Below are positions 1 through 5,667 of a stretch of 8,782 nt of DNA, one piece after another. The position numbers and the translations under genes were made by a program. This DNA is from Candidatus Magasanikiibacteriota bacterium. GTDB taxonomy: Bacteria > Patescibacteriota > Patescibacteriia > Magasanikbacterales > UBA10003. The stretch covers positions 6,150-14,931 of the forward strand of contig JAPLWR010000100.1 in the NCBI GenBank assembly GCA_026396495.1, given 5' to 3'. Every line of letters begins with the position of its first letter. The stretch's first letter is position 1. The notes beneath the pieces were generated by a model. The model saw only the letters and a program-made list of their open reading frames with translations, was not told where the DNA came from and searched no databases.

Positions 1-559
1 AAACAGTCATACCCTCATTTTTATTTAAATCTTCTACAAACTCCCAAATATGATTTCTGGTTTGAGGATCTAACCCTAAAGTAGGTTCATCTAAAAATAA
101 AATTTTAGGATGATGTGTTAAAGCCCGAGCAATTTCCAAACGTCGACGCATACCCCCAGAAAATTTTTTGACCAATTCATTGCGTCTATCCCACAATTCT
201 ACAAATTTTAGCATTTGTTCAATCCTGGGCTCCCGATCTCTTTTGGACACTTTATATAAAACCGTATGTAATTTAACATTTTCATAAGCAGTTAAATCTT
301 CATCTAAACTTTGATCTTGAAAAACAATCCCAAAAGAACGTCGCACAGCATCAGGATTAGTCACAGGGTCAGCCTCATTGATTAAAATCTTACCAGAGGT
401 GGGATTAAGCAATGTGGTCAACATCTTGATGGTAGTGGTCTTCCCTGCCCCATTAGGGCCCAAAAAAGCCACAATCTCACCCTTAGCTACATTAAAAGAG
501 ATACTATCTACAGCTATGAATTCCTTAAATTTTTTAACTAAATTTTCTGCTTGCATCAT
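1..559 (-). CDS. ABC transporter ATP-binding protein, DrrA-like (3' end outside window)
   Basis: This is the nucleotide-binding subunit of an ABC exporter, which hydrolyses ATP at the cytoplasmic face of the membrane. I translated 186 codons from an ATG pair at 559/556; the frame runs off the window edge. Visible motifs are Walker A GPNGAGKTT (residues 34-42), the Q-loop glutamine in VFQDQS (81), the signature FSGGMRRR (133-140), Walker B ILFLDEP (153-159) and the D-loop GLD (162-164). GGMRRRLEIARAL and the LDEPTLGLDP stretch are typical of the DrrA/CcmA-like class that pairs with a separate ABC-2 permease. That permease would be expected just beyond position 1 but cannot be seen. The start lies one base after the antiporter stop codon and has no Shine-Dalgarno sequence, so translation is probably coupled. 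Substrate unknown; drug, lipid or polysaccharide export are all possible. Confidence 0.93.
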   Translation of the reverse strand, partial: MMQAENLVKKFKEFIAVDSISFNVAKGEIVAFLGPNGAGKTTTIKMLTTLLNPTSGKILINEADPVTNPDAVRRSFGIVFQDQSLDEDLTAYENVKLHTVLYKVSKRDREPRIEQMLKFVELWDRRNELVKKFSGGMRRRLEIARALTHHPKILFLDEPTLGLDPQTRNHIWEFVEDLNKNEGMTV

Positions 560-560
560 A

Positions 561-2234
561 TTATTTTTTTATCATTAAATCTTCTTGCTCTTTCTTTAAA
601 GACAATAAATTTTTCTTGGTCCATTTTTTACTTTTCAACATCTCAGCAATCCAATTGCCGCCCAACAAATGTGGCATCATTACATAATTGGCTCCAGCCG
701 CATATAAAGCCTTGGCCTCATATGTATGGTAAGCATTAGCAATAATTAAGACATCTTTATTATATTTATGAACATACACAATTAAATTAACTTGATCGTC
801 AACCGCCGGAATAGTCATAACGATCATCTTGGCACTAGGCAATGGCAAATCATCCAAAAATTCAATATCAGCTACATCACCAAAAAAAGCCGGTGTTTTA
901 GTCTTACGCATTTCTCTAATCACACGGGGATCAAAATCAATTACAGCAAATTTAATATGAAGCTCTTTTAAGGCTTTGCCAACTTGACGGCCGATTCTAT
1001 GATAACCAACCAGCCAAACATCATATAAAGATGGTACATTATTAAGCTGACGATGTTTATCTTTGCCAAATAATTCAAAAAAAGGAATAAAGGCACGATA
1101 AATAGCTTCATTATAAAGTATTAAATAAGAAGAAGTAAAAATTGTAACAATGGCAATTAAAGTAAAAACGGAAACAATATTACTATCTACATATCCTAAT
1201 TGCTTAGCAGCGTAAAGCATGACAAAACCAAACTCGCTAACTTGAGCCGCCGTTATAGCTATTAGAAAACTATTACGTCTGGTAAATTTTAACAAGCGAT
1301 AAATAAAATATAGAATTATTGGATTGCCAATTAAAATAAACAAAGAAAAAATCAAGCCGGGCCACCATACAGCGTTTAAAGAGTTTAAACTAATTTCGCT
1401 ACCCAACACAATAAAAAATAAAACTAAAAAGAAATCCCGCAAAGGTTTAATGCGACTGGCTATTTCCGGCTGATAAGGAGAAGAACTTAAAGAAATACCA
1501 GCAGCAATTGCCCCAATTTCTACAGAAAAACCCAGCATATACAAAAGACTAGATAAACCAAAACACCAAGTAATAGTGAAAATAAAAAGCAACTCACTAG
1601 AATGAGCAATTCTATCTAGAAAACGAGGCAAAAAATACTTGGAAAAAAGATAGATGAAAAAAATTGCCCAAATTCCTTTGGCAATTAAAAAAACCAAAGT
1701 CTGGGTAACTTCCCCACCCACTTTTAACAAACCAATCGCCACCATAATTAGGAGGGCGATCAAATCTTGAATGAGCAATAATCCAATAGTGTACTTACCG
1801 TAGATTGTTTCAGTATCTTTTTTATCAGCCAATAATTTAACAATGACAATGGTGCTAGAAAAAGTAGTGGCCACGGCCAAATAAAAAGCTGCGGTAAAAG
1901 AAAATTTCAAAGCCAAAAGTAAAATAGTCCCAATAACAGCTGTAAATACCAATTGACCTACCCCACCAAATACAGAAATTGTCCCTATTGTTTTTAAACG
2001 ATTAAAATTTAAATTTAGTCCAATAGCAAACAACAATAAAACCACACCAAATTGAGCAAACATGGCATAGGTTGCTTTATCACCGTGCAAAAGGTTTAAA
2101 AACATTGGTCCACTGACAATACCAGCCACAATGTAAGCCACAATCAATGGCTGACGCATCATGCGCACAAAAAACGCTATTGCCACGGTAATAGCTAGAA
2201 GAGAACTAATCTGTAGAAAGATATTATCCATCAT
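561..2234 (-). CDS. CPA2-family cation:proton antiporter with C-terminal RCK (TrkA-N) domain, KefB/KefC-like
   Basis: This inner-membrane protein probably exchanges K+ or Na+ for protons. Residues about 5-380 form a hydrophobic Na_H_Exchanger domain of roughly 12 segments. They include the hallmark stretch SSTIVIVKLLADKK followed by LLLIQDL, with the Q156-D157 pair expected in the ion-binding helix. Residues about 404-520 form an RCK/TrkA-N Rossmann domain: nucleotide loop GYHRIGRQVG (410-419), acid-tipped strand VIDFD (D433) and FFGDV (451-455). No TrkA-C domain follows; a short Lys-rich tail ends the protein. The middle glycine of the usual GxGxxG is His. I chose ATG 2234; ATG 2231 or TTG 2243 are possible, and none has a clear Shine-Dalgarno. 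It sits 28 bases after the cupin gene and one base before the ABC ATPase gene, suggesting one operon. Substrate specificity cannot be read from the sequence. Confidence 0.93.
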   Translation of the reverse strand: MMDNIFLQISSLLAITVAIAFFVRMMRQPLIVAYIVAGIVSGPMFLNLLHGDKATYAMFAQFGVVLLLFAIGLNLNFNRLKTIGTISVFGGVGQLVFTAVIGTILLLALKFSFTAAFYLAVATTFSSTIVIVKLLADKKDTETIYGKYTIGLLLIQDLIALLIMVAIGLLKVGGEVTQTLVFLIAKGIWAIFFIYLFSKYFLPRFLDRIAHSSELLFIFTITWCFGLSSLLYMLGFSVEIGAIAAGISLSSSPYQPEIASRIKPLRDFFLVLFFIVLGSEISLNSLNAVWWPGLIFSLFILIGNPIILYFIYRLLKFTRRNSFLIAITAAQVSEFGFVMLYAAKQLGYVDSNIVSVFTLIAIVTIFTSSYLILYNEAIYRAFIPFFELFGKDKHRQLNNVPSLYDVWLVGYHRIGRQVGKALKELHIKFAVIDFDPRVIREMRKTKTPAFFGDVADIEFLDDLPLPSAKMIVMTIPAVDDQVNLIVYVHKYNKDVLIIANAYHTYEAKALYAAGANYVMMPHLLGGNWIAEMLKSKKWTKKNLLSLKKEQEDLMIKK

Positions 2235-2262
2235 AAAGAACAAAAAAGAATAGACGGGTAAA

Positions 2263-2661
2263 TTATTCTGTGGTCACGCCGTCAAATTCTTCATCGTCAG
2301 CTAAAGCTTGTTCTTTGGTTGTGTGAACCACACCATCACGGTGATGAGCTGGGGAATAAATGGTGTAGAGTTTCAATGATTCAATTGAAGAAGTATTGAT
2401 GACATTGTGCTCGGCACTAGAGGGTACAATTACCACATCGCCGTCCCCCACGATATATTCATTACCATCAATTAACACTTTTCCATCCCCTTTTTCAAAA
2501 CGAAAAAATTGATCATTGTCCGTATGAACCTCCATTCCAATTTCTTCATTGGGCTTTAAAGTCATTACAACCAATTGGCAGTGTTTGCTTGTATATAACA
2601 CCTGGCGAAAATCACTATTCTCTAAAGTAAGCTTTTCAATATTACTTTTATATCCCTTCAT
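2263..2661 (-). CDS. Small single-domain cupin protein
   Basis: This is a 132-residue cytoplasmic cupin (Cupin_2 type) beta-barrel without a signal peptide. Motif 1 reads GMEVHTDNDQFFRFEKGDG (residues 42-60). H46, Q51 and E56 occupy the places of metal ligands, although the second His of the classical HxH is Asp48. Motif 2 is VPSSAEHNVIN (79-89) with H85 as the likely last ligand. The tail YSPAHHRDGVVHTTKEQA, and the general form EVH-xxxDQF-xR-E-G, match a cupin subfamily often annotated loosely as mannose-6-phosphate isomerase-like; nothing here supports that enzymatic activity. The start is the only upstream ATG, at 2661, and has no Shine-Dalgarno. A promoter at 2695-2724 drives it, and the antiporter follows after 28 bases, so it probably heads a three-gene operon. 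The substrate or ligand is unknown. Confidence 0.9.
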   Translation of the reverse strand: MKGYKSNIEKLTLENSDFRQVLYTSKHCQLVVMTLKPNEEIGMEVHTDNDQFFRFEKGDGKVLIDGNEYIVGDGDVVIVPSSAEHNVINTSSIESLKLYTIYSPAHHRDGVVHTTKEQALADDEEFDGVTTE

Positions 2662-2694
2662 AAAATTAAAATTAGTTAAGTTAATTACAAGTAT

Positions 2695-2724
2695 ATTTTA
2701 CCACATTTAGGCTTTAAGGTGCAA
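2695..2724 (-). promoter_or_regulatory. Predicted promoter of the cupin-antiporter-ABC operon
   Basis: On the minus strand, -35 TTGCAC (2719-2724) is followed by an 18-base spacer and -10 TAAAAT (2695-2700). TGG directly precedes the -10, giving an extended -10 (TGn). The predicted start of transcription near 2688 leaves a leader of about 27 bases with no Shine-Dalgarno. The resemblance to the zinc-ribbon and cold-shock promoters supports the call. Confidence 0.55.
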
Positions 2725-2739
2725 TATTTTTAGATAACG

Positions 2740-2763
2740 AAAAAACCACCCTGTTGAGGGTGG
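2740..2763 (-). terminator. Rho-independent terminator of the 86-residue gene
   Basis: On the minus strand a perfect 7-bp stem CCACCCT/AGGGTGG (2757-2763 with 2746-2752) with a four-base loop is followed at once by six Ts (2740-2745). It begins 17 bases after the stop codon at 2781 and separates this gene from the cupin promoter. Confidence 0.85.
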
Positions 2764-2780
2764 GAGTGGACCTTAAAAAT

Positions 2781-3041
2781 TTACGGCATAGTTCTTTTGG
2801 TAAACTCGTCAAGGGCCTGATAAGCTGCTTCAGCCTCTGGCCCAAGAGGTGAAAAGAGGTGTTCCATGGGGTTTTCTTCATTGTGCAGACCGGCTTCCTG
2901 CTCTTTTTTGACAGCTTCTCTAAGAGCCCCAATCAAACGTTTTGCCTCCTCTTGTTCACCATTTTTCAAATACTGGGACAAAAACCCGACGTATGAAGAA
3001 ATCATGGGAACTAACTGACCCACACTATACATTGTCGCCAT
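2781..3041 (-). CDS. Hypothetical 86-residue soluble protein with strong translation signals
   Basis: I do not recognise this family. The protein has no signal peptide and only a weakly hydrophobic N-terminus (MATMYSVGQLVPMISSYVGF). A charged, probably helical middle (NGEQEEAKRLIGALREAVKKEQEAG) is followed by a Pro-containing segment (ENPMEHLFSPLGPEAEAAY) and a second helix, suggesting a compact helical protein. It is the only gene in the window with a textbook Shine-Dalgarno at normal spacing (AGGGAGG, ending about 6 bases before ATG 3041). It also has its own consensus-like promoter and a strong terminator, so it is a complete monocistronic unit. Its codons are richer in G and C (CAG, GTC, CTC, GCC, CCC) than its neighbours, which could reflect high expression or recent acquisition. 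A competing frame at 2714-2932 lacks these signals. Confidence 0.82.
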   Translation of the reverse strand: MATMYSVGQLVPMISSYVGFLSQYLKNGEQEEAKRLIGALREAVKKEQEAGLHNEENPMEHLFSPLGPEAEAAYQALDEFTKRTMP

Positions 3042-3046
3042 TGTTT

Positions 3047-3054
3047 TCCTCCCT
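3047..3054 (-). promoter_or_regulatory. Strong Shine-Dalgarno site of the 86-residue gene
   Basis: The minus strand reads TTAGGGAGGAAAACA and then ATG. The AGGGAGG core lies about 6 bases before the ATG at 3041 and fixes that start over the in-frame ATG at 3032. No other gene here has such a site at this distance. Confidence 0.85.
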
Positions 3055-3085
3055 AATTACTAAAATTAACCCTAACAAAAAAATT

Positions 3086-3113
3086 AAAGTATGGCAAGGT
3101 GAAAATTTGTCAA
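3086..3113 (-). promoter_or_regulatory. Predicted promoter of the 86-residue gene
   Basis: On the minus strand a consensus -35 TTGACA (3108-3113) is followed by a 16-base spacer and -10 TACTTT (3086-3091). The predicted leader of roughly 38 bases contains the Shine-Dalgarno. The -10 is imperfect and lacks the TGG extension of the other promoters. Confidence 0.55.
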
Positions 3114-3139
3114 CCTAAAATATAATTATCATCTAAAGA

Positions 3140-3167
3140 AAACCCCATCTTAAAAAAGATGGGGTTT
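3140..3167 (-). terminator. Rho-independent terminator of the coiled-coil gene
   Basis: The stem CCCCATCTT/AAGATGGGG (3156-3164 with 3143-3151) has a four-base loop and extends by three A-T pairs. On the minus strand it is followed by TTTTCTTT. It lies 23 bases after the stop codon at 3190. The hairpin is symmetric, but the longer T-run is on the minus-strand side. Confidence 0.85.
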
Positions 3168-3189
3168 AATGTGCAGGCGCGATAATCAA

Positions 3190-3831
3190 TTATTTAACAA
3201 ATTGCTTAACCAACCAACCAAACAAGCTAAATCCTTTTTGTAAATCATTAACTAGATTTTGAGCATCCGATTGTGTTTGTTCTAAAAGTTGAATTTGTTG
3301 TGTCACTTGTTGTTGATCAGCTAAATTAGCCAACTTATCTTTAAGTTGAGTAAGTTGTTGAATTTTTTCTTTATTTTGATCTAATAATTTTTGAGCATTT
3401 TTAATTTCTGAATATTTAGGACCGATTAAAAATCTGACAAAACCACTACGATTTTTAATATTTTCTAAACTTGTTTCTATTTTTTGATGATCATCATTCT
3501 GACTTTGTGCAATAAGTCTCACTTGTTCCCCAATACCGCCCTGTCTATTTGCTACCTCTAATAATTGTTTAACGGCGTTAGCTACGTCACTTCTTCTTTC
3601 TTCAGCTGTTTTATTAACTTCTTTTTCTGTAGAGGTTACTTCTTTATTGCTCAAATCACTAGTTGTGGCATTTTCTCTTCCATTTTGTACCTGGTTTACT
3701 GTAGTAGTTACTCTCTTTATGGAGCCATTATTTTTTTCCACATTGACCCCCTCGTTAGACTCAGCGCGCGCGTAACCAGCTAATGCTAGCATAACTGCTA
3801 AAGAAGCAATTATAAAAATTTTATACTTCAT
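3190..3831 (-). CDS. Exported coiled-coil protein of unknown function
   Basis: This is a 213-residue protein with a signal peptide (MKYKIFIIASLAVMLALAGYARA, likely cleaved after residue 23 at an AxA site), so it acts outside the cytoplasm. Residues 24-80 are polar, rich in Asn, Thr and Glu, and probably disordered. A segment GGIGEQVRLIAQSQN (98-112) leads into helix, then RSGFVRFLIGPKY (128-140), then a Gln/Lys/Leu-rich heptad-like helix (about 143-197), ending in FSLFGWLVKQFVK. The block from GEQVR to FSLFGW resembles hypothetical secreted proteins I recall from Patescibacteria genomes, but I can name no domain. The hydrophobic aromatic end could be a membrane or protein contact. The ATG at 3831 has no Shine-Dalgarno; TATAAT at 3908-3913 is a possible -10. 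The gene has its own terminator, so it is probably monocistronic. Confidence 0.88.
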   Translation of the reverse strand: MKYKIFIIASLAVMLALAGYARAESNEGVNVEKNNGSIKRVTTTVNQVQNGRENATTSDLSNKEVTSTEKEVNKTAEERRSDVANAVKQLLEVANRQGGIGEQVRLIAQSQNDDHQKIETSLENIKNRSGFVRFLIGPKYSEIKNAQKLLDQNKEKIQQLTQLKDKLANLADQQQVTQQIQLLEQTQSDAQNLVNDLQKGFSLFGWLVKQFVK

Positions 3832-3907
3832 ATATTAAATATTTAGGTCAACCGGATTTTAAGACCGATTAAACCTTAAATTAAAATTAATAATTAAAAG
3901 CCTGCTT

Positions 3908-3913
3908 ATTATA
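3908..3913 (-). promoter_or_regulatory. Possible -10 element of the coiled-coil gene
   Basis: A perfect TATAAT lies on the minus strand 77 bases before the ATG, in a gene-free gap. No good -35 lies at 16-18 bases upstream, so this is only a candidate in AT-rich DNA. Confidence 0.3.
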
Positions 3914-3967
3914 AAGTATACTCTTTTTGCAATAATTAAGGAATACATTAGAATGATGGTTAAACCG

Positions 3968-4903
3968 TTACTCAAACACCACAGGAATTTCCAAACTATC
4001 ATCATTTTGAGATATTCCAGAAGGATTATCTTTGCGTAAAATTAACGCTCCACGATTGCTGACAGTAATATCCGGCTTAATAAATTCCAAGGTAGCCTGA
4101 AAAGGCACAAACTCTGTAGTCATCCATCCCCCAAGTGCCACAGCAATACCATTGGCAACAATTCTGCCATCCCAATTAACCAGTACAACTGGAAAACTAC
4201 CTTCAAAAAACCAAGTTCCACGTGCCTGTCCCTTAACTATTAGAGGGCTAGAAATACTAGCACCAGACAAAGGGGTTTCTACTTTAATTAAATTGCTTTT
4301 GTCTGAAACTTTTTCTGGACAAGGTGCAAATTCACACTTGGGTCCAGTCCTACCAACAGCTGAACCATCTGGGCAAAGTTTAGCTTCCATAGTACATAAA
4401 ACACCCTCAGAATGTTTTATCCCGTCAGGGTTCATCTGCCACAAAGTAAAATTTAAAAAAGCGGCAAAACTTACCCATAAAATATAGGGTAGTAATAACC
4501 AAGCAGCCAATTTAGAAATTTTGGCAAAAACAATAATATTAATTAAAATTGCTAGCCACAAAAATATAATTTCTATAAAAGCGGCGCCAGGATTATGCCA
4601 GCCAAAAAAGATAATTGACCAAAAAGTGTTTAAAATTAATTGCAGTAAAAAAACGCCTAAAGCAATCCTGACTGTTTTTTTCTGCCAGCCTTGTTGCCAA
4701 ACTAAAAAAGCTGCTACACCCATCAATAAAAATAAAGTAGTCCAAACTGGACCAAAAACCCAAGAGGGAGGATTAAAACTAGGCTTAATTAAACCAGCAT
4801 ACCAATTAGGAATAGCTGGGGTTGTAAATACCACGCCAATAATACCGGCTAATTGAGCCACTACTATACAAATGACCAACTTAAAAGGTTTGTTAATTTG
4901 CAT
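3968..4903 (-). CDS. TspO/MBR-family membrane protein fused to Cys-rich and Gmad2-like domains
   Basis: Residues 1-157 form a complete TspO (tryptophan-rich sensory protein/peripheral benzodiazepine receptor) domain with five membrane helices. The hallmark WYAGLIKPSFNPPSWVFGPVW (34-54) is present, as are LNTFWS (91-96) and FLNFTLWQMN (149-158). TspO proteins bind porphyrins and other hydrophobic ligands and normally stop near 155-160 residues. Here the frame continues into a Cys-rich segment, C170/C177/C190/C195 (pattern C-x6-C-PDG-x10-C-x4-C). Residues about 207-311 resemble Gmad2, the Ig-like domain linked to spore germination proteins: sPLIVKGQARGTWFFEGSFPV, GGWMTTEFVPF, LRKDNPSG and a final IPVVFE. 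Positive charges in the QKKTVR and KISK loops predict N-in/C-out, placing the added domains outside the cell. The ATG at 4903 has no clear Shine-Dalgarno. The gene lies between an upstream terminator and its own gap, so it is likely monocistronic. The ligand is unknown. Confidence 0.92.
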   Translation of the reverse strand: MQINKPFKLVICIVVAQLAGIIGVVFTTPAIPNWYAGLIKPSFNPPSWVFGPVWTTLFLLMGVAAFLVWQQGWQKKTVRIALGVFLLQLILNTFWSIIFFGWHNPGAAFIEIIFLWLAILINIIVFAKISKLAAWLLLPYILWVSFAAFLNFTLWQMNPDGIKHSEGVLCTMEAKLCPDGSAVGRTGPKCEFAPCPEKVSDKSNLIKVETPLSGASISSPLIVKGQARGTWFFEGSFPVVLVNWDGRIVANGIAVALGGWMTTEFVPFQATLEFIKPDITVSNRGALILRKDNPSGISQNDDSLEIPVVFE

Positions 4904-4932
4904 ACTACTTAATTTTAATACTTATATCTTAC

Positions 4933-4941
4933 ATTTTATCA
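4933..4941 (-). promoter_or_regulatory. Possible extended -10 of the TspO-fusion gene
   Basis: The minus strand reads TGATAAAAT (TGn plus TAAAAT) 30 bases before the ATG at 4903. The -35 region at 17-18 bases upstream is only T-rich. The site lies just after the preceding gene's terminator, a sensible place for a promoter, but the sequence support is weak. Confidence 0.35.
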
Positions 4942-4957
4942 TAAATAAACTTAAACT

Positions 4958-4990
4958 AAAAAGACCCAGGGCAGAACCCCAAGTCTTTTT
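4958..4990 (-). terminator. Rho-independent terminator of the zinc-ribbon gene
   Basis: A 13-bp stem pairs 4977-4989 with 4959-4971 around a five-base loop. Three of the pairs are G-U wobbles that form only in the minus-strand RNA; the plus-strand version has mismatches. A T-rich tail (TCTTTTTAG) follows on the minus strand, about 20 bases after the stop codon at 5010. Confidence 0.8.
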
Positions 4991-5009
4991 GATTGATATA
5001 GCTGAGAAA

Positions 5010-5537
5010 TTATTTCTTCTTTTTAGCAGCTACTTTTTTAAGGGAGCTTTTGATTTTAGCTTCCACGGCTTTGGTTTTTTTGGATTTAACCTCTACCACT
5101 TCTTTAGCAACTTCTGGAGCAGCAGCTACAGTTGTAGCTGGTGTCAAAGCTTTTAAGATTTTGTCAAGCTTAGTGCTTAACATATCAAATTGGCCTTTAA
5201 ATTGCTCGATGCTTTGACTTCCGCCAATTCTTTGTTTTTGTTCATCACCAAAGTTGGATCTAGAAGGTCTTTCAAATCTATCAGATCTTTCACCACGACC
5301 TTGACCTTGTTCTCTAAAGCAATCGCTACAGAAAACTGGTCTTTCGCCGGTTGGTCTAAAAGGGACTTCGCATTCCTTACCGCATTTGCCACAAGTGGCT
5401 TTATGCATTTCAGGTCTGCCACCATCTCTTCCGCCGCCACCGAAGCTTCTACCGCCTCCGCCAAAACTTCTGCCTCCGCCACCGAAGCTTCTACCGCCAC
5501 CACCTCCGTGTCGGTCATCTCTATTAAAATTACCCAT
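5010..5537 (-). CDS. Zinc-ribbon protein with RGG-type Gly/Arg repeats and Lys-rich tail (CxxC-x17-CxxC domain)
   Basis: This 175-residue basic protein has three parts. The N-terminus (10-41) is a low-complexity tract with three RSFGGGG units, like the RGG/FGG boxes of RNA-binding proteins. Residues 43-75 form a zinc ribbon with C49-GK-C52, exactly 17 residues, then C70-SD-C73, inside MHKATCGKCGKECEVPF and RPTGERPVFCSDC. This fits the CxxC-x17-CxxC family (TIGR04272 as I recall), frequent in Candidate Phyla Radiation genomes. A helical region (108-131) and an Ala/Lys tail ending KKVAAKKKK follow, as in nucleic-acid-binding proteins. RNA or DNA binding is inferred, not shown. It has a near-consensus promoter about 78 bases upstream and its own terminator, implying strong monocistronic expression. 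The start at 5537 lacks a Shine-Dalgarno. The 122-codon antisense frame is a by-product of Gly/Arg codons. Confidence 0.92.
   Translation of the reverse strand: MGNFNRDDRHGGGGGRSFGGGGRSFGGGGRSFGGGGRDGGRPEMHKATCGKCGKECEVPFRPTGERPVFCSDCFREQGQGRGERSDRFERPSRSNFGDEQKQRIGGSQSIEQFKGQFDMLSTKLDKILKALTPATTVAAAPEVAKEVVEVKSKKTKAVEAKIKSSLKKVAAKKKK
5430..5492 (-). repeat. Three tandem 21-base units encoding RSFGGGG
   Basis: The units encode residues 16-36 of the zinc-ribbon protein. Units 1 and 3 begin with the same AGAAGCTTCGGTGGCGG, while unit 2 uses different synonymous codons (AGTTTTGGCGGA). The peptide repeat is therefore held more tightly than the DNA. It is coding sequence, not a mobile or CRISPR repeat. 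Confidence 0.85.
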
Positions 5538-5614
5538 AAGTTTATTTCTTTAGTTTAATTAAAAGGTCGCCGAATGTTGTTTTAGTTGAATTTAACCTCA
5601 ATCGACTGCGATTA

Positions 5615-5643
5615 AATATACCACAAATTAAGTTAAATGTCAA
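5615..5643 (-). promoter_or_regulatory. Strong promoter of the zinc-ribbon gene
   Basis: On the minus strand, consensus -35 TTGACA (5638-5643) is followed by exactly 17 bases and then -10 TATATT (5615-5620), directly preceded by TGG (extended -10). It begins 24 bases after the receptor gene's stop codon. The leader to ATG 5537 is about 70 bases. Confidence 0.82.
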
Positions 5644-5667
5644 GGAAGAGACCCCTTTCTTTCTAAT

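Noticed and set aside
2235..2243. TTG start for the antiporter, three codons before the ATG pair
   Set aside because: It has no Shine-Dalgarno and adds only MFF; ATG at 2234 or 2231 is the simpler choice, though not proven.
2714..2932. A 72-codon minus-strand open frame overlapping the 86-residue gene
   Set aside because: It overlaps the better-supported gene in another frame, lacks a Shine-Dalgarno, runs through the terminator hairpin and has no recognisable protein features.
4152..4856. Two 111-codon plus-strand open frames opposite the TspO-fusion gene
   Set aside because: They are antisense to a gene with clear domain matches, have no promoter or ribosome binding site, and their translations show no domain features.
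5430..5492. Tandem repeat considered as a CRISPR or mobile-element repeat
   Set aside because: Three contiguous 21-base units without spacers stay in frame and encode RSFGGGG within a protein.
5177..5558. Open frames antisense to and shifted within the zinc-ribbon gene
   Set aside because: Gly/Arg-rich codons produce long open frames in other frames; Ala/Ser/Val-rich low-complexity translations are by-products. The zinc ribbon fixes the true frame.
5538..5667. Remnant of a kinase domain after the PAS receptor
   Set aside because: The stretch contains a consensus promoter and leader for the next gene and no kinase-like translation in any frame.
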